From a virus, in IMG/VR virus record IMGVR_UViG_3300032282_006987, positions 1 through 41,492 of that record: a stretch of 41,492 nucleotides of DNA; one strand, 5' to 3'. Below, piece after piece: positions 1 through 7,624 of this stretch (position 1 is its first letter; the number at the start of each line of letters is the position of its first letter). A program made the translations under genes and the position numbers. The notes below the pieces were generated by a model. That model saw only the letters and a list, made by a program, of their open reading frames with translations. It had not been told where the DNA came from and made no database searches.

Positions 1-1065
1 ATGCAAGACACTACAAAAAAGAAATTCACATCAATATTCTCTCAGATAAAATCTGAACATGCTTCATTGCCTGTAAACACAAAGAAAGAAAAGAATAGTG
101 ATATTTTAGTAGTTGATGGAACCAACAATTTTATTCGTTGTTGGACCGTAGTGCCGACATTGAGTGACAATGGAGAACATGTTGGTGGCGTGTCTGGGTT
201 TTTGAGTAGTTTGGGTTATGCTATCAAACTGTTGCGTCCAACCAGAGTCATTGTTGTATTTGACGGCAAAGGTGGCAGCGAACGTCGTAGAAAGTTATAT
301 CCACAATATAAAGATGGTAGAAAGGTCATGAAACGACTCAATCGTGCATATGAAGATATGAGCGACGGAAATACTGAACAAAAATCAGTTGTAGAACAAA
401 TGGGCAAACTTGTATCATTTCTTCAAGAACTGCCTGTGAGTATTGTATCAATTGATTATATTGAAGCAGATGACACAATTGGATATATTGCCACACAGAT
501 GTATAAAGATAGCAGAATCACTATCATGAGTGCTGACAAAGATTTTCTACAACTGGTAAATGACCGTGTTCAAATCTGGAGTCCAGTCAAGAAAAAGATT
601 TATGGAGTACAGGATATAATCAACGAATATGGTATTCATCCCAGCAACTTTATCTATTATAGAATACTAGAAGGAGATGCGTCTGATAATATTGATGGTG
701 TAAGCGGCATTGGACTAAAAACTGCCATCAAAAGATTTCCAATGCTTGTTGAATCAACCGAAACTTCGGTAGAAAAGATTTTACTTCGTTCCAAAGATTG
801 TATCAACGAGTCTAAAGTATATGCCAACGTTATTGAAAATTCAGAAATTGTGCAACGTAACTATATGCTCATGCAACTGAAAGATCCAAATTTTGCGCCA
901 TCATTGCAAATGAAGATTGACGAATCTGTACAACGCATATATGATTTCAACAAGTTTCATTTCATTCAGAAACTAACCACATATGGTATGCATACAAGTA
1001 TACCAAATTTTCATGTGTGGTTGCAAGAAGTGTTCTACCCACTATCGGTGTTGGCTACTTCTTAA
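1..1065 (+). CDS. 5'-3' exonuclease / RNase H-like (FEN family) nuclease
   Basis: This 354-residue protein looks like the T4 RNase H type of flap nuclease, which removes RNA primers and 5' flaps during lagging-strand synthesis. The acidic metal-binding motifs of the family appear in order: VVDG near residue 38, VVFDGKGG near 85 followed by a basic RRRKLYPQYK stretch, IEADD near 152, SADKDF near 177, and GDASDNIDGVSGIG near 226, which is the helix-hairpin-helix DNA-binding element. It is somewhat longer than T4 RNase H (about 305 residues), with an extra N-terminal tail. The start lies at the first base of the window, so an upstream start cannot be excluded. The helicase gene follows after 66 bases, which fits a replication block. 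The family call is firm; the exact role is inferred from T4. Confidence 0.88.
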   Translation: MQDTTKKKFTSIFSQIKSEHASLPVNTKKEKNSDILVVDGTNNFIRCWTVVPTLSDNGEHVGGVSGFLSSLGYAIKLLRPTRVIVVFDGKGGSERRRKLYPQYKDGRKVMKRLNRAYEDMSDGNTEQKSVVEQMGKLVSFLQELPVSIVSIDYIEADDTIGYIATQMYKDSRITIMSADKDFLQLVNDRVQIWSPVKKKIYGVQDIINEYGIHPSNFIYYRILEGDASDNIDGVSGIGLKTAIKRFPMLVESTETSVEKILLRSKDCINESKVYANVIENSEIVQRNYMLMQLKDPNFAPSLQMKIDESVQRIYDFNKFHFIQKLTTYGMHTSIPNFHVWLQEVFYPLSVLATS

Positions 1066-1099
1066 ATTTACATTTCACTTAACAATTGACTAAATAACA

Positions 1100-1117
1100 A
1101 ATACGAAATATCGTATT
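1100..1117 (+). promoter_or_regulatory. Perfect 7-bp dyad upstream of helicase gene
   Basis: AATACGA (1100-1106) and TCGTATT (1111-1117) form a perfect inverted repeat around a four-base loop, ending 14 bases before the helicase start. It could be an operator or an mRNA hairpin. There is no T-run directly after it, so it is not an obvious terminator. Function is unknown. Confidence 0.3.
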
Positions 1118-1131
1118 AACAAATAACTATT

Positions 1132-2529
1132 ATGGCACCAGTAATCATCGACAATCTACACAAATTCGGCTTGGAATTCCAAGTAAAAATCGTCGCCAGT
1201 ATTTTGACTGACAAAGTATTTCTCGAAAGAATCTGCGACATCATTGATGTGGATGCTTTTGAGAATGAAGCACATCAATGGATTTTGAAAGAAATCATTC
1301 AATATCATATTCAGTATAAAGACTTGCCAACACCGCAAGTATTCAAAGTTCGTATTGACACGATTGAGAATGATGCATTCAAGTCTTCTGTGGTGCAACA
1401 ACTGACACAGGTTTACATGAAGATCAGTGAAAAGGATTTGCAGTTCGTGCGCGAACAATTCCTTGAATTCTGTAAGAATCAAAAGTTGAAGAGTGCAATC
1501 ATTGAATCTGTTGATCATCTAAAGACTGGTGAATATGACAAAATCAAAGGATTGGTTGACAAGGCAATGAAGGCTGGTATGGAACGCAATCTTGGACACA
1601 ACTATCACAAGGAAGTTGCTGGTCGTATGAGTGAAATGTGCCGCAAGACCATTTCCACTGGTTGGGAAGTTGTTGATAGTCTCATGGATGGCGGTCTTGG
1701 GCCAGGTGAACTTGGTATCATTGTGGCACCTGCTGGTATTGGTAAATCATGGCTGTTGTGTAGCCTTGGTGCCAGAGCAATGAAATCGGGAAAGAATATT
1801 GCTCACTTCACACTGGAACTAAATGAAAACTATGTTGGTCTTCGTTATGATTGTTGCTTTACTGGCATTGATTTTCAAGAAATCAAACATCGTCAATCTG
1901 ACGTTGAAGAAAAAATTAAAGGCATCAAAGGAAAACTTTATGTTAAGTATTTTCCACTCAAGACTGTTAGTGCTCAATCATTGAAGTTTCATATTGAACG
2001 CATACAGGCATTGGAAGGAATTCATATTGATGAAATGGTGGTTGATTATGCCGACATTTTGCGTCCACTTGAAAAAGAAACCAACAGCAACAGTTATAGT
2101 GAGGCCGGTGGCATCTATGAAGAATTGCGACAGGCTGCTGGTGAGTTGCAGATTCCTGTTTGGACTGCTTCACAAACCAATCGCAGTGGTGGTCAAGAAG
2201 ATGTTGTTCAAGCCCATAACATTGCTGATTCATATCGTAAGATCATGACTGCCGACTTTGTATTGAGCGTTGCTCGTAATACAACAGACAAAGCCAACAA
2301 CACTGCTCGCTGCCATGTTATCAAAAACCGATTTGGACCAGACGGTATTACTTTGTATGCCAACATGAACACCAGTACTGGTCAAATTGATTTGTATGAT
2401 GCCAAATCCAAAGAATCTATGGCAATTCAAGCGACAATGCAAGGTGATGACAATAGTGTGAAGACCATGTTGAAAAATAAATGGAATAGCGGTCGTGAAA
2501 AGCAAAATGGTGAAAACACCAATTTGTGA
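1132..2529 (+). CDS. Replicative DNA helicase, DnaB/gp41-like
   Basis: This 465-residue protein matches the DnaB-type hexameric helicases, such as T4 gp41, that unwind DNA at the fork. The N-terminal 160 residues are helical, as in the primase-interacting domain. The RecA-like core starts near residue 175 with GWEVVDSLMDGGLGPGELG. Walker A is APAGIGKS (199-206), followed by the family's FTLELNENY segment. Walker B is MVVDYADIL near 302, and WTASQTNRSG near 345 is the usual sensor region. The C-terminal tail is polar and probably flexible. It sits between the flap nuclease and ribonucleotide reductase. No primase gene is visible here, so the primase must be elsewhere or supplied differently. 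Assignment is by motif order and length. Confidence 0.93.
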   Translation: MAPVIIDNLHKFGLEFQVKIVASILTDKVFLERICDIIDVDAFENEAHQWILKEIIQYHIQYKDLPTPQVFKVRIDTIENDAFKSSVVQQLTQVYMKISEKDLQFVREQFLEFCKNQKLKSAIIESVDHLKTGEYDKIKGLVDKAMKAGMERNLGHNYHKEVAGRMSEMCRKTISTGWEVVDSLMDGGLGPGELGIIVAPAGIGKSWLLCSLGARAMKSGKNIAHFTLELNENYVGLRYDCCFTGIDFQEIKHRQSDVEEKIKGIKGKLYVKYFPLKTVSAQSLKFHIERIQALEGIHIDEMVVDYADILRPLEKETNSNSYSEAGGIYEELRQAAGELQIPVWTASQTNRSGGQEDVVQAHNIADSYRKIMTADFVLSVARNTTDKANNTARCHVIKNRFGPDGITLYANMNTSTGQIDLYDAKSKESMAIQATMQGDDNSVKTMLKNKWNSGREKQNGENTNL

Positions 2530-2616
2530 TAAAATTTTCTAAACTTTTTTTTCCAAATTTATTTTTTATAAAGTGTATTTATTCACCACACAACAAGCAA
2601 CCAAATAGGAACTTTT

Positions 2617-3591
2617 ATGACCATTTTTGATGAACAAATTGCACGCAAACCAAATCGCTATCCTTGGGCACAAGAATATATAGACGCGATGTGGGCAGGA
2701 CACTGGACTCCAAACGAGTTCACTTTTACATCTGACCTACAACAATACAAGACCGAGATGACTGTTCAAGAACAACTCATCATCAAGAATGCTTTGAGTG
2801 CAATTGGACAAATAGAAATATCAGTAAAAAAGTTTTGGGCCAAACTTGGTGATGTATTGCCACATCCTGCTATGAGTGATTTGGGTATTACTATGGCAAA
2901 CATTGAAGTTATTCATAACAATGCATATGAAAAACTTCTGGATGTGCTACAATTGCAAGATATATTTGAAGAAAATCTAAAGTTGGATATTATCCAAGGC
3001 AGAATCAAGTATTTGCGCAAGTATCTGGACAAGAACTATACAGACAATCGCAAGCAGTATATATATTCTCTCACTCTTTTTACATTGTATGTAGAGAACG
3101 TGTCTCTATTTAGTCAGTTTTATATCATCAATTGGTTCAATCGTTACAAGGGATTGCTCAAAGACACTGCTCAACAAGTCGCATATACCGCAAAAGAAGA
3201 AACTCTACACGCTCTTGCTGGAGTCAAGATCGTAAATACAATTCGCCAAGAACTACCAGAGTTGTTTGATGCTGAACTTGAAGAACGCATTTTGCATGAA
3301 GCCCAAGAGTCATATAACGCCGAAGCCAAGATAATTGATTGGATGATTGGAGACTATAAAGATGAAAAAATCAGTGCAGATATTCTCAAAGGATATGTAC
3401 AAAAGAGACTGGATGATTCACTAGAAATGATTGGATTCAAGAAGATTTTTAACGTGTCTCAAGAAATTATTGATTTGACTATGTGGATGGATGAAGATGT
3501 AATGGGCAACACTATGACTGATTTCTTTCACAAGCGTCCTGTAGAGTATGCCAAGAAGACGCAGTCTATCACATTTGACGATTTATTTTAA
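2617..3591 (+). CDS. nrdB: Ribonucleotide reductase, class I small subunit (NrdB)
   Basis: This 324-residue protein is the radical-generating beta subunit of class I ribonucleotide reductase, which makes dNTP precursors with NrdA. The dimetal ligands can be lined up: E67 (place of the first Asp/Glu), E97-x-x-H100, E160 and E195-x-x-H198. Y104, four residues after H100, sits where the tyrosyl radical forms in class Ia enzymes (EVIHNNAY). This supports a tyrosyl-radical enzyme rather than a radical-lacking variant. A ribosome-binding AGGA lies at 2607-2610, seven bases before the ATG. nrdA follows after five bases, so the two are almost certainly co-translated. The order nrdB-nrdA is reversed from the Escherichia coli chromosome. 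Confidence 0.95.
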   Translation: MTIFDEQIARKPNRYPWAQEYIDAMWAGHWTPNEFTFTSDLQQYKTEMTVQEQLIIKNALSAIGQIEISVKKFWAKLGDVLPHPAMSDLGITMANIEVIHNNAYEKLLDVLQLQDIFEENLKLDIIQGRIKYLRKYLDKNYTDNRKQYIYSLTLFTLYVENVSLFSQFYIINWFNRYKGLLKDTAQQVAYTAKEETLHALAGVKIVNTIRQELPELFDAELEERILHEAQESYNAEAKIIDWMIGDYKDEKISADILKGYVQKRLDDSLEMIGFKKIFNVSQEIIDLTMWMDEDVMGNTMTDFFHKRPVEYAKKTQSITFDDLF

Positions 3592-3596
3592 TATAT

Positions 3597-5246
3597 ATGA
3601 GCAAAGACATTTACTGGTTAAACAAGGATTCTGTCACATTTCTTGAAAGAGGATATCTTCCCAAGGGCCAAACTGCCGAGGAAAGAATTCACGAAATTGC
3701 AAAGGCGGCAGAAAAGATTCTAAAGAAAAAAGGATTTGCTGACAAATTTGAGTCTTATATGCACAAGGGGTGGTATAGCTTATCATCCCCAGTGTGGGCA
3801 AATTTTGGCAATGGGCGAGGATTGTCTATTTCATGCAATGGTTCATATGTGTCCGACACAATGAACTCTATTCTAGAAAAGACTGCTGAAGTGGGTATGC
3901 TCACAAAGTATGGTGCTGGAACTTCTGGATATTTCGGAGAACTGCGAGCCAGAGGTACACCAATCAGCGTCGGTGGGTCCAGTTCTGGTCCTGTTCATTT
4001 CATGGAAATGTTTGACAGCGTGACCAGAGTTGTTTCACAATCAAATGTGCGCAGAGGTTCATTTGCTGCATATCTACCAATTGATCACCCAGATATCATG
4101 GAATTTCTTGGCATTCGTGAAGAAGGTCATGCTATTCAAGACTTGAGCATTGGTGTTTGTGTCAGCAACAAGTTCATGAAAAAGATGATTGATGGAGACA
4201 AAGACGCTCGATCAATCTGGGCAAAAGTGCTCAAGAAGCGTTTTGAATCTGGTTATCCATATATCTTTTTCAGCGACAATGTAAATGATGGTGCTCCTCA
4301 AGTGTACAAAGATAAAAAGATGAAGATTTATGCTTCTAATCTTTGTAGCGAAATTTGCTTGAGTTCGTCAGCAGATGAAACATTTGTTTGCAATTTATCA
4401 TCCATGAATTTGCTTCATTATGATGATTGGAAAACAACTGATGCTGTTGAAACATTGACATATTTCCTTGATGCTGTGATGGAAGATTATATCAATGCAA
4501 CTGAAAATATTCCGTTTCTCAAGGCTGCTCATAACTTTGCTAAGAATCAAAGAGCACTTGGTATTGGTGTATTGGGTTGGCATTCATATCTGCAAAGCAA
4601 GATGATTGCGTTTGAAAGTTTGGAAGCCAAACTACTCAATACTCAAATTCATCGCGTGATTCGCGATAAGAGTTTTGCTGCAAGCAAAGAAATGGCAAAG
4701 GAATATGGCGAACCGTCGCTTCTAAAGGGATATGGCATGCGAAATGTCACCACAATGGCAATCGCACCAACCACAAGCAGTTCATTTATTCTTGGTCAAG
4801 TATCTCCTTCTGTTGAACCGCTCAACAGCAATTATTATACAAAAGATTTGGCTAAAGGTAAGTTCACTTATCGCAATCCATATCTTGAAAATGTATTGGA
4901 AAAGCATAGCAAGAACACTCAAGAAGTATGGAAGAGTATTCTGCACAAGGGAGGTTCTGTACAACACCTTGAATTTTTGAGTGATCATGAAAAAGAAGTG
5001 TTCAAAACATTTGGTGAAATAAGTCAGAAGGAAATTATAATTCAGGCTGCTGCTCGTCAAAAGTTTATTGATCAGGGGCAAAGTATAAACTTGCAGATAC
5101 ATCCCAAGACTTCGGTCAAAGATGTTAATCAACTGATTATATTCGCTTGGGAACAGGGTGTAAAGTGCCTGTATTATCAGCGTGGCACAAACCCAGCCCA
5201 AGAACTTGGACGAAGTATCCTTGATTGTAAGAGTTGTGAGGCTTAA
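3597..5246 (+). CDS. nrdA: Ribonucleotide reductase, class I large subunit (NrdA), compact
   Basis: This 549-residue catalytic alpha subunit reduces ribonucleotides at the expense of a cysteine pair. Catalytic residues are in place: C80 and C265 for the redox pair, N248-L-C250-S-E252 for the active-site Asn, radical Cys and Glu, the Y526-Y527 radical-transfer pair in CLYYQRGT, and a CKSC tail (C544, C547) for thioredoxin or glutaredoxin exchange. The protein is about 200 residues shorter than the E. coli enzyme. It starts close to the catalytic barrel, so the N-terminal ATP-cone that gives dATP feedback control is absent. A strong terminator follows its stop. The product call is secure; loss of allosteric inhibition is an inference from length. 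Confidence 0.94.
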   Translation: MSKDIYWLNKDSVTFLERGYLPKGQTAEERIHEIAKAAEKILKKKGFADKFESYMHKGWYSLSSPVWANFGNGRGLSISCNGSYVSDTMNSILEKTAEVGMLTKYGAGTSGYFGELRARGTPISVGGSSSGPVHFMEMFDSVTRVVSQSNVRRGSFAAYLPIDHPDIMEFLGIREEGHAIQDLSIGVCVSNKFMKKMIDGDKDARSIWAKVLKKRFESGYPYIFFSDNVNDGAPQVYKDKKMKIYASNLCSEICLSSSADETFVCNLSSMNLLHYDDWKTTDAVETLTYFLDAVMEDYINATENIPFLKAAHNFAKNQRALGIGVLGWHSYLQSKMIAFESLEAKLLNTQIHRVIRDKSFAASKEMAKEYGEPSLLKGYGMRNVTTMAIAPTTSSSFILGQVSPSVEPLNSNYYTKDLAKGKFTYRNPYLENVLEKHSKNTQEVWKSILHKGGSVQHLEFLSDHEKEVFKTFGEISQKEIIIQAAARQKFIDQGQSINLQIHPKTSVKDVNQLIIFAWEQGVKCLYYQRGTNPAQELGRSILDCKSCEA

Positions 5247-5264
5247 ATATTATAAAAACAACAC

Positions 5265-5292
5265 AAACCGCCATGTTATTGGCGGTTTTTTT
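5265..5292 (+). terminator. Intrinsic terminator after nrdA
   Basis: AACCGCC (5266-5272) pairs with GGCGGTT (5281-5287) across an eight-base loop and runs into a T-tract. It closes the replication and nucleotide block 1-5246. Confidence 0.9.
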
Positions 5293-5332
5293 GTGCACCT
5301 AACTATTTATATACTAAACGCATATATACACT

Positions 5333-6046
5333 ATGAACAACAGAGATCTTATCAAAAAAGCCATTAAAAAATTAGTATTACAAGAAATTGCCAACAATCA
5401 ATTTGGTGTACAAGTACACGTAGATAATGCCGACAAAAAAGGTTCTGATGCCTTGGGCAAAGCAATGGGTAAAAATAATGCTGGCAGCATCATTGGAACT
5501 GGCAAAACTGCTGGAAGTGATGACAATCAAAAGGTCGAGTTGAGCAAGAACGCAGAAGACAACTATGATGTTGTATCAGTTACCAATGAGTCAGAACGCA
5601 AGATTGCTCGTGGCGTTTCACTTGAAGCTGCTATGGAACTTGTAAAGAAACATGCCGGTGATTCTGAAAAGACATATGTTCAAAAAGCATATGACAAAAG
5701 TCTAAAAGGATTTGGAAAGAAACCAGCCAAGGTTGATGAGAAAAAAGAAAATGATACCATGGATGATGCTGATGAAGAATTGCAGATTGATATTGCAGAT
5801 GACAATACTGAAAAAGCAGATGTTAAAGCAGACAAAGAAACTGCGCCAATCAATAAAGATGTATCTGCTGCAATGGGTGGAGAAATGGTAGATAAGATTG
5901 AAAAGATTATTGATCGTGTGTTGAAACTCAAAGCCAAGGCTGATGCTACAACTGCACATCTCAAGACAGATAAAGATATGGAAAGTCCAGACAAGCTGAC
6001 CACAAAACTAAAAGATACTCCTGCTCTCAAAGAAAAAAAGAAGTGA
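5333..6046 (+). CDS. Charged Lys/Asp-rich phage protein, possible head scaffold type
   Basis: I do not recognise a defined family in this 237-residue protein. It starts with an amphipathic helix (LIKKAIKKLVLQEI), resembling the N-termini of small T4-like structural and prohead-core proteins. It continues with a low-complexity, highly charged middle (rich in D, K, E and A, residues about 125-180) and ends in a lysine tail. There is no signal peptide or membrane segment. The next gene also starts with a similar LxxLIxEAI helix, and the two are separated by only a few bases, so they are probably made together. A scaffold or core role is a guess from composition and context only. Confidence 0.6.
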   Translation: MNNRDLIKKAIKKLVLQEIANNQFGVQVHVDNADKKGSDALGKAMGKNNAGSIIGTGKTAGSDDNQKVELSKNAEDNYDVVSVTNESERKIARGVSLEAAMELVKKHAGDSEKTYVQKAYDKSLKGFGKKPAKVDEKKENDTMDDADEELQIDIADDNTEKADVKADKETAPINKDVSAAMGGEMVDKIEKIIDRVLKLKAKADATTAHLKTDKDMESPDKLTTKLKDTPALKEKKK

Positions 6047-6051
6047 TATCT

Positions 6052-6570
6052 ATGAAAAAATCTGAGCTAAAACAATTGATTATTGAAGCCATAGAAGAAG
6101 TTTCCAAGATGGAAAATCCATGTTGGAAAGGCTATAAAGCATATGGCACAAAGAACAAGGGTGGTAAAGAAGTTCCAAACTGTGTGCCTGTAAATGAAGA
6201 AGAATATATTGAAGAAATATATGAATCAACCAAATGGGATATGATTCCAGAAGGTGATGAACATACATGTGAAGGTGATGAATTTTATGAAATGTATGGT
6301 GATATGAATGCTGATGCTACATTAGAAGAAGCAGAATATCGTGGTCGCAAAGTAAAACTTGGTAAGCCAATGCGTGGCGATGTAAAAAAGTTTAAAGTGT
6401 TTGTTAAGAACCCAAAGACAGGCAATGTAAAGAAAGTCAATTTTGGTGATCCAAACATGCGTATCAAAAAGAGCAATCCAAAACGTCGTAAGAGTTTCAG
6501 AGCAAGACATCATTGCGAAAATCCAGGTCCAAGAACAAAAGCAAGATATTGGAGCTGTAGAAAATGGTGA
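6052..6570 (+). CDS. T4-like phage structural-type protein with PCWKGY and C-terminal basic domain
   Basis: This protein starts best at the ATG at 6052 (172 residues); a GTG nine bases upstream overlaps the previous gene's stop and is less likely. It begins with the helix MKKSELKQLIIEAIEEV and then has the motif PCWKGYKAYGTKNKGGKEVPNC (residues about 23-44), which I associate with head/core proteins of marine T4-like phages. From about residue 98 there is a basic domain (GRKVKLGKPMRGDVKKF ... RARHHCENPGPRTKARYW). Its Cys and His pattern could bind metal, and this block is also common in environmental phages as a domain of unknown function. A terminator follows directly. A structural role is inferred; the biochemical function is unknown. 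Confidence 0.7.
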   Translation: MKKSELKQLIIEAIEEVSKMENPCWKGYKAYGTKNKGGKEVPNCVPVNEEEYIEEIYESTKWDMIPEGDEHTCEGDEFYEMYGDMNADATLEEAEYRGRKVKLGKPMRGDVKKFKVFVKNPKTGNVKKVNFGDPNMRIKKSNPKRRKSFRARHHCENPGPRTKARYWSCRKW

Positions 6571-6589
6571 TATATTCACACTATCAAAT

Positions 6590-6617
6590 CCCCACTATAT
6601 AAAAAGTGGGGTTTTTT
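6590..6617 (+). terminator. Intrinsic terminator after the 6052-6570 gene
   Basis: CCCCACT (6590-6596) pairs with AGTGGGG (6605-6611), followed by six T. It lies immediately upstream of the promoter for the next block. Confidence 0.92.
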
Positions 6618-6629
6618 ATGATATGGTAC

Positions 6630-6657
6630 TTGACTTTCTATAAAAAGAAGGCATAGT
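6630..6657 (+). promoter_or_regulatory. Promoter of the recurrent TTGACT-N16-CATAGT type
   Basis: TTGACT (6630-6635) and CATAGT (6652-6657) are 16 bases apart, placed just after a terminator and just before the AAA+ gene. A start site six or seven bases downstream would fall at or beside the in-frame ATG at 6665, giving an mRNA with essentially no leader. Confidence 0.65.
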
Positions 6658-6658
6658 T

Positions 6659-7624
6659 ATGCACATGAGTAAAACAAAGAAATATTCATCCAACGAAGTC
6701 AAAGACATCATTGATACTTGCTATTCGCTCAAGCCAGAACATCTGTTTATGGGAGAACTGAAATGGAAGTATCTTGTACGCAGTGCTTTGCGTGGCAAAA
6801 ATATTCTGTTGCTTGGACCTGCTGGACAAGGAAAAACACTTGCAGTACAATGTTTGGTTGATGCACTCAAGCGTCGTGAAAACTATTTTTATCTCAATAT
6901 GGGTGCTACTCAAGACCCGCGTGCTACACTCATTGGCAATACACATTTCAACAAAGAAACAGGCACATTGTTTGATGAATCTCCTTTTGTAAAAGCACTT
7001 CGTACTCCAAACAGCATCATTCATCTTGACGAACTATCTCGTGCTCACCCCGATGCTTGGAATATTTTGTTGACGCCACTGGACTATATCCAGCGTTATC
7101 TTCGTCTTGACGAAAAACTTGGCAGCGAGATTGTGAAAGTTGCCGATGGTGTGTCATTTATTGCTACGGCAAATATTGGCAATGATTATACTGCTACACG
7201 AGTCATGGACAAAGCTTTGACTGACCGTTTCACGGTCAAGATTGAAGTTGATATTCTTTCTTCAGAAGAAGAACTGAAGTTGGTGGAAGTAGTTTGTCCT
7301 GACGCTGACATGAAACTCATGGACAAAATCGCACAAATTGCTGCTACAACTCGCGAGTTTACAAAGCAAGGAAAGTTGAGTCGCTTTGTTTCTACTCGTT
7401 CTGTGGTAGAAATGGCTGAACTCACTGTGGATGGATTTGGTTTGGTAGAGTTGGCTGAAATGGTCATTTACCCAGACTATCCAGACGATGGTGGTTTGGA
7501 CAGTGAACGCACAATGGTCAAACAAGTTGTACAAAAACATGTTCCGGTAAAAGCCGACCCATTGAACAAAGTGTTCAATTCAAACAACAATAACAAAGAC
7601 GATAGTAATCTTCCTCCGTTCTAA
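6659..7624 (+). CDS. MoxR/CobS-type AAA+ ATPase
   Basis: This 321-residue protein is an AAA+ ATPase of the MoxR/CbbQ/CobS branch, enzymes that remodel partner complexes with a VWA-domain protein. Walker A is GPAGQGKT (53-60). Walker B is IIHLDELSRAHPD near residue 117, with the extended acidic-plus-Ser/Arg pattern of the group. A sensor segment ATANIGNDYTATRVMDKAL precedes the arginine-finger DRF. T4-like cyanophages carry a related gene usually called cobS. An in-frame ATG at 6665 may be the true start, because the promoter at 6630-6657 would leave almost no leader before it. The stop overlaps the next start by one base (TAATG), so it is coupled to the VWA protein. Confidence 0.88.
   Translation: MHMSKTKKYSSNEVKDIIDTCYSLKPEHLFMGELKWKYLVRSALRGKNILLLGPAGQGKTLAVQCLVDALKRRENYFYLNMGATQDPRATLIGNTHFNKETGTLFDESPFVKALRTPNSIIHLDELSRAHPDAWNILLTPLDYIQRYLRLDEKLGSEIVKVADGVSFIATANIGNDYTATRVMDKALTDRFTVKIEVDILSSEEELKLVEVVCPDADMKLMDKIAQIAATTREFTKQGKLSRFVSTRSVVEMAELTVDGFGLVELAEMVIYPDYPDDGGLDSERTMVKQVVQKHVPVKADPLNKVFNSNNNNKDDSNLPPF

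Noticed and set aside
1086-1113. TTGACT before the helicase gene as a promoter
   Set aside because: No acceptable -10 lies at 15-18 bases; the nearby dyad may matter more.
5680-6030. Ser-rich antisense frames over the 5333-6046 gene
   Set aside because: They mirror the low-complexity Lys/Asp composition of the + strand gene and have no signal of their own.
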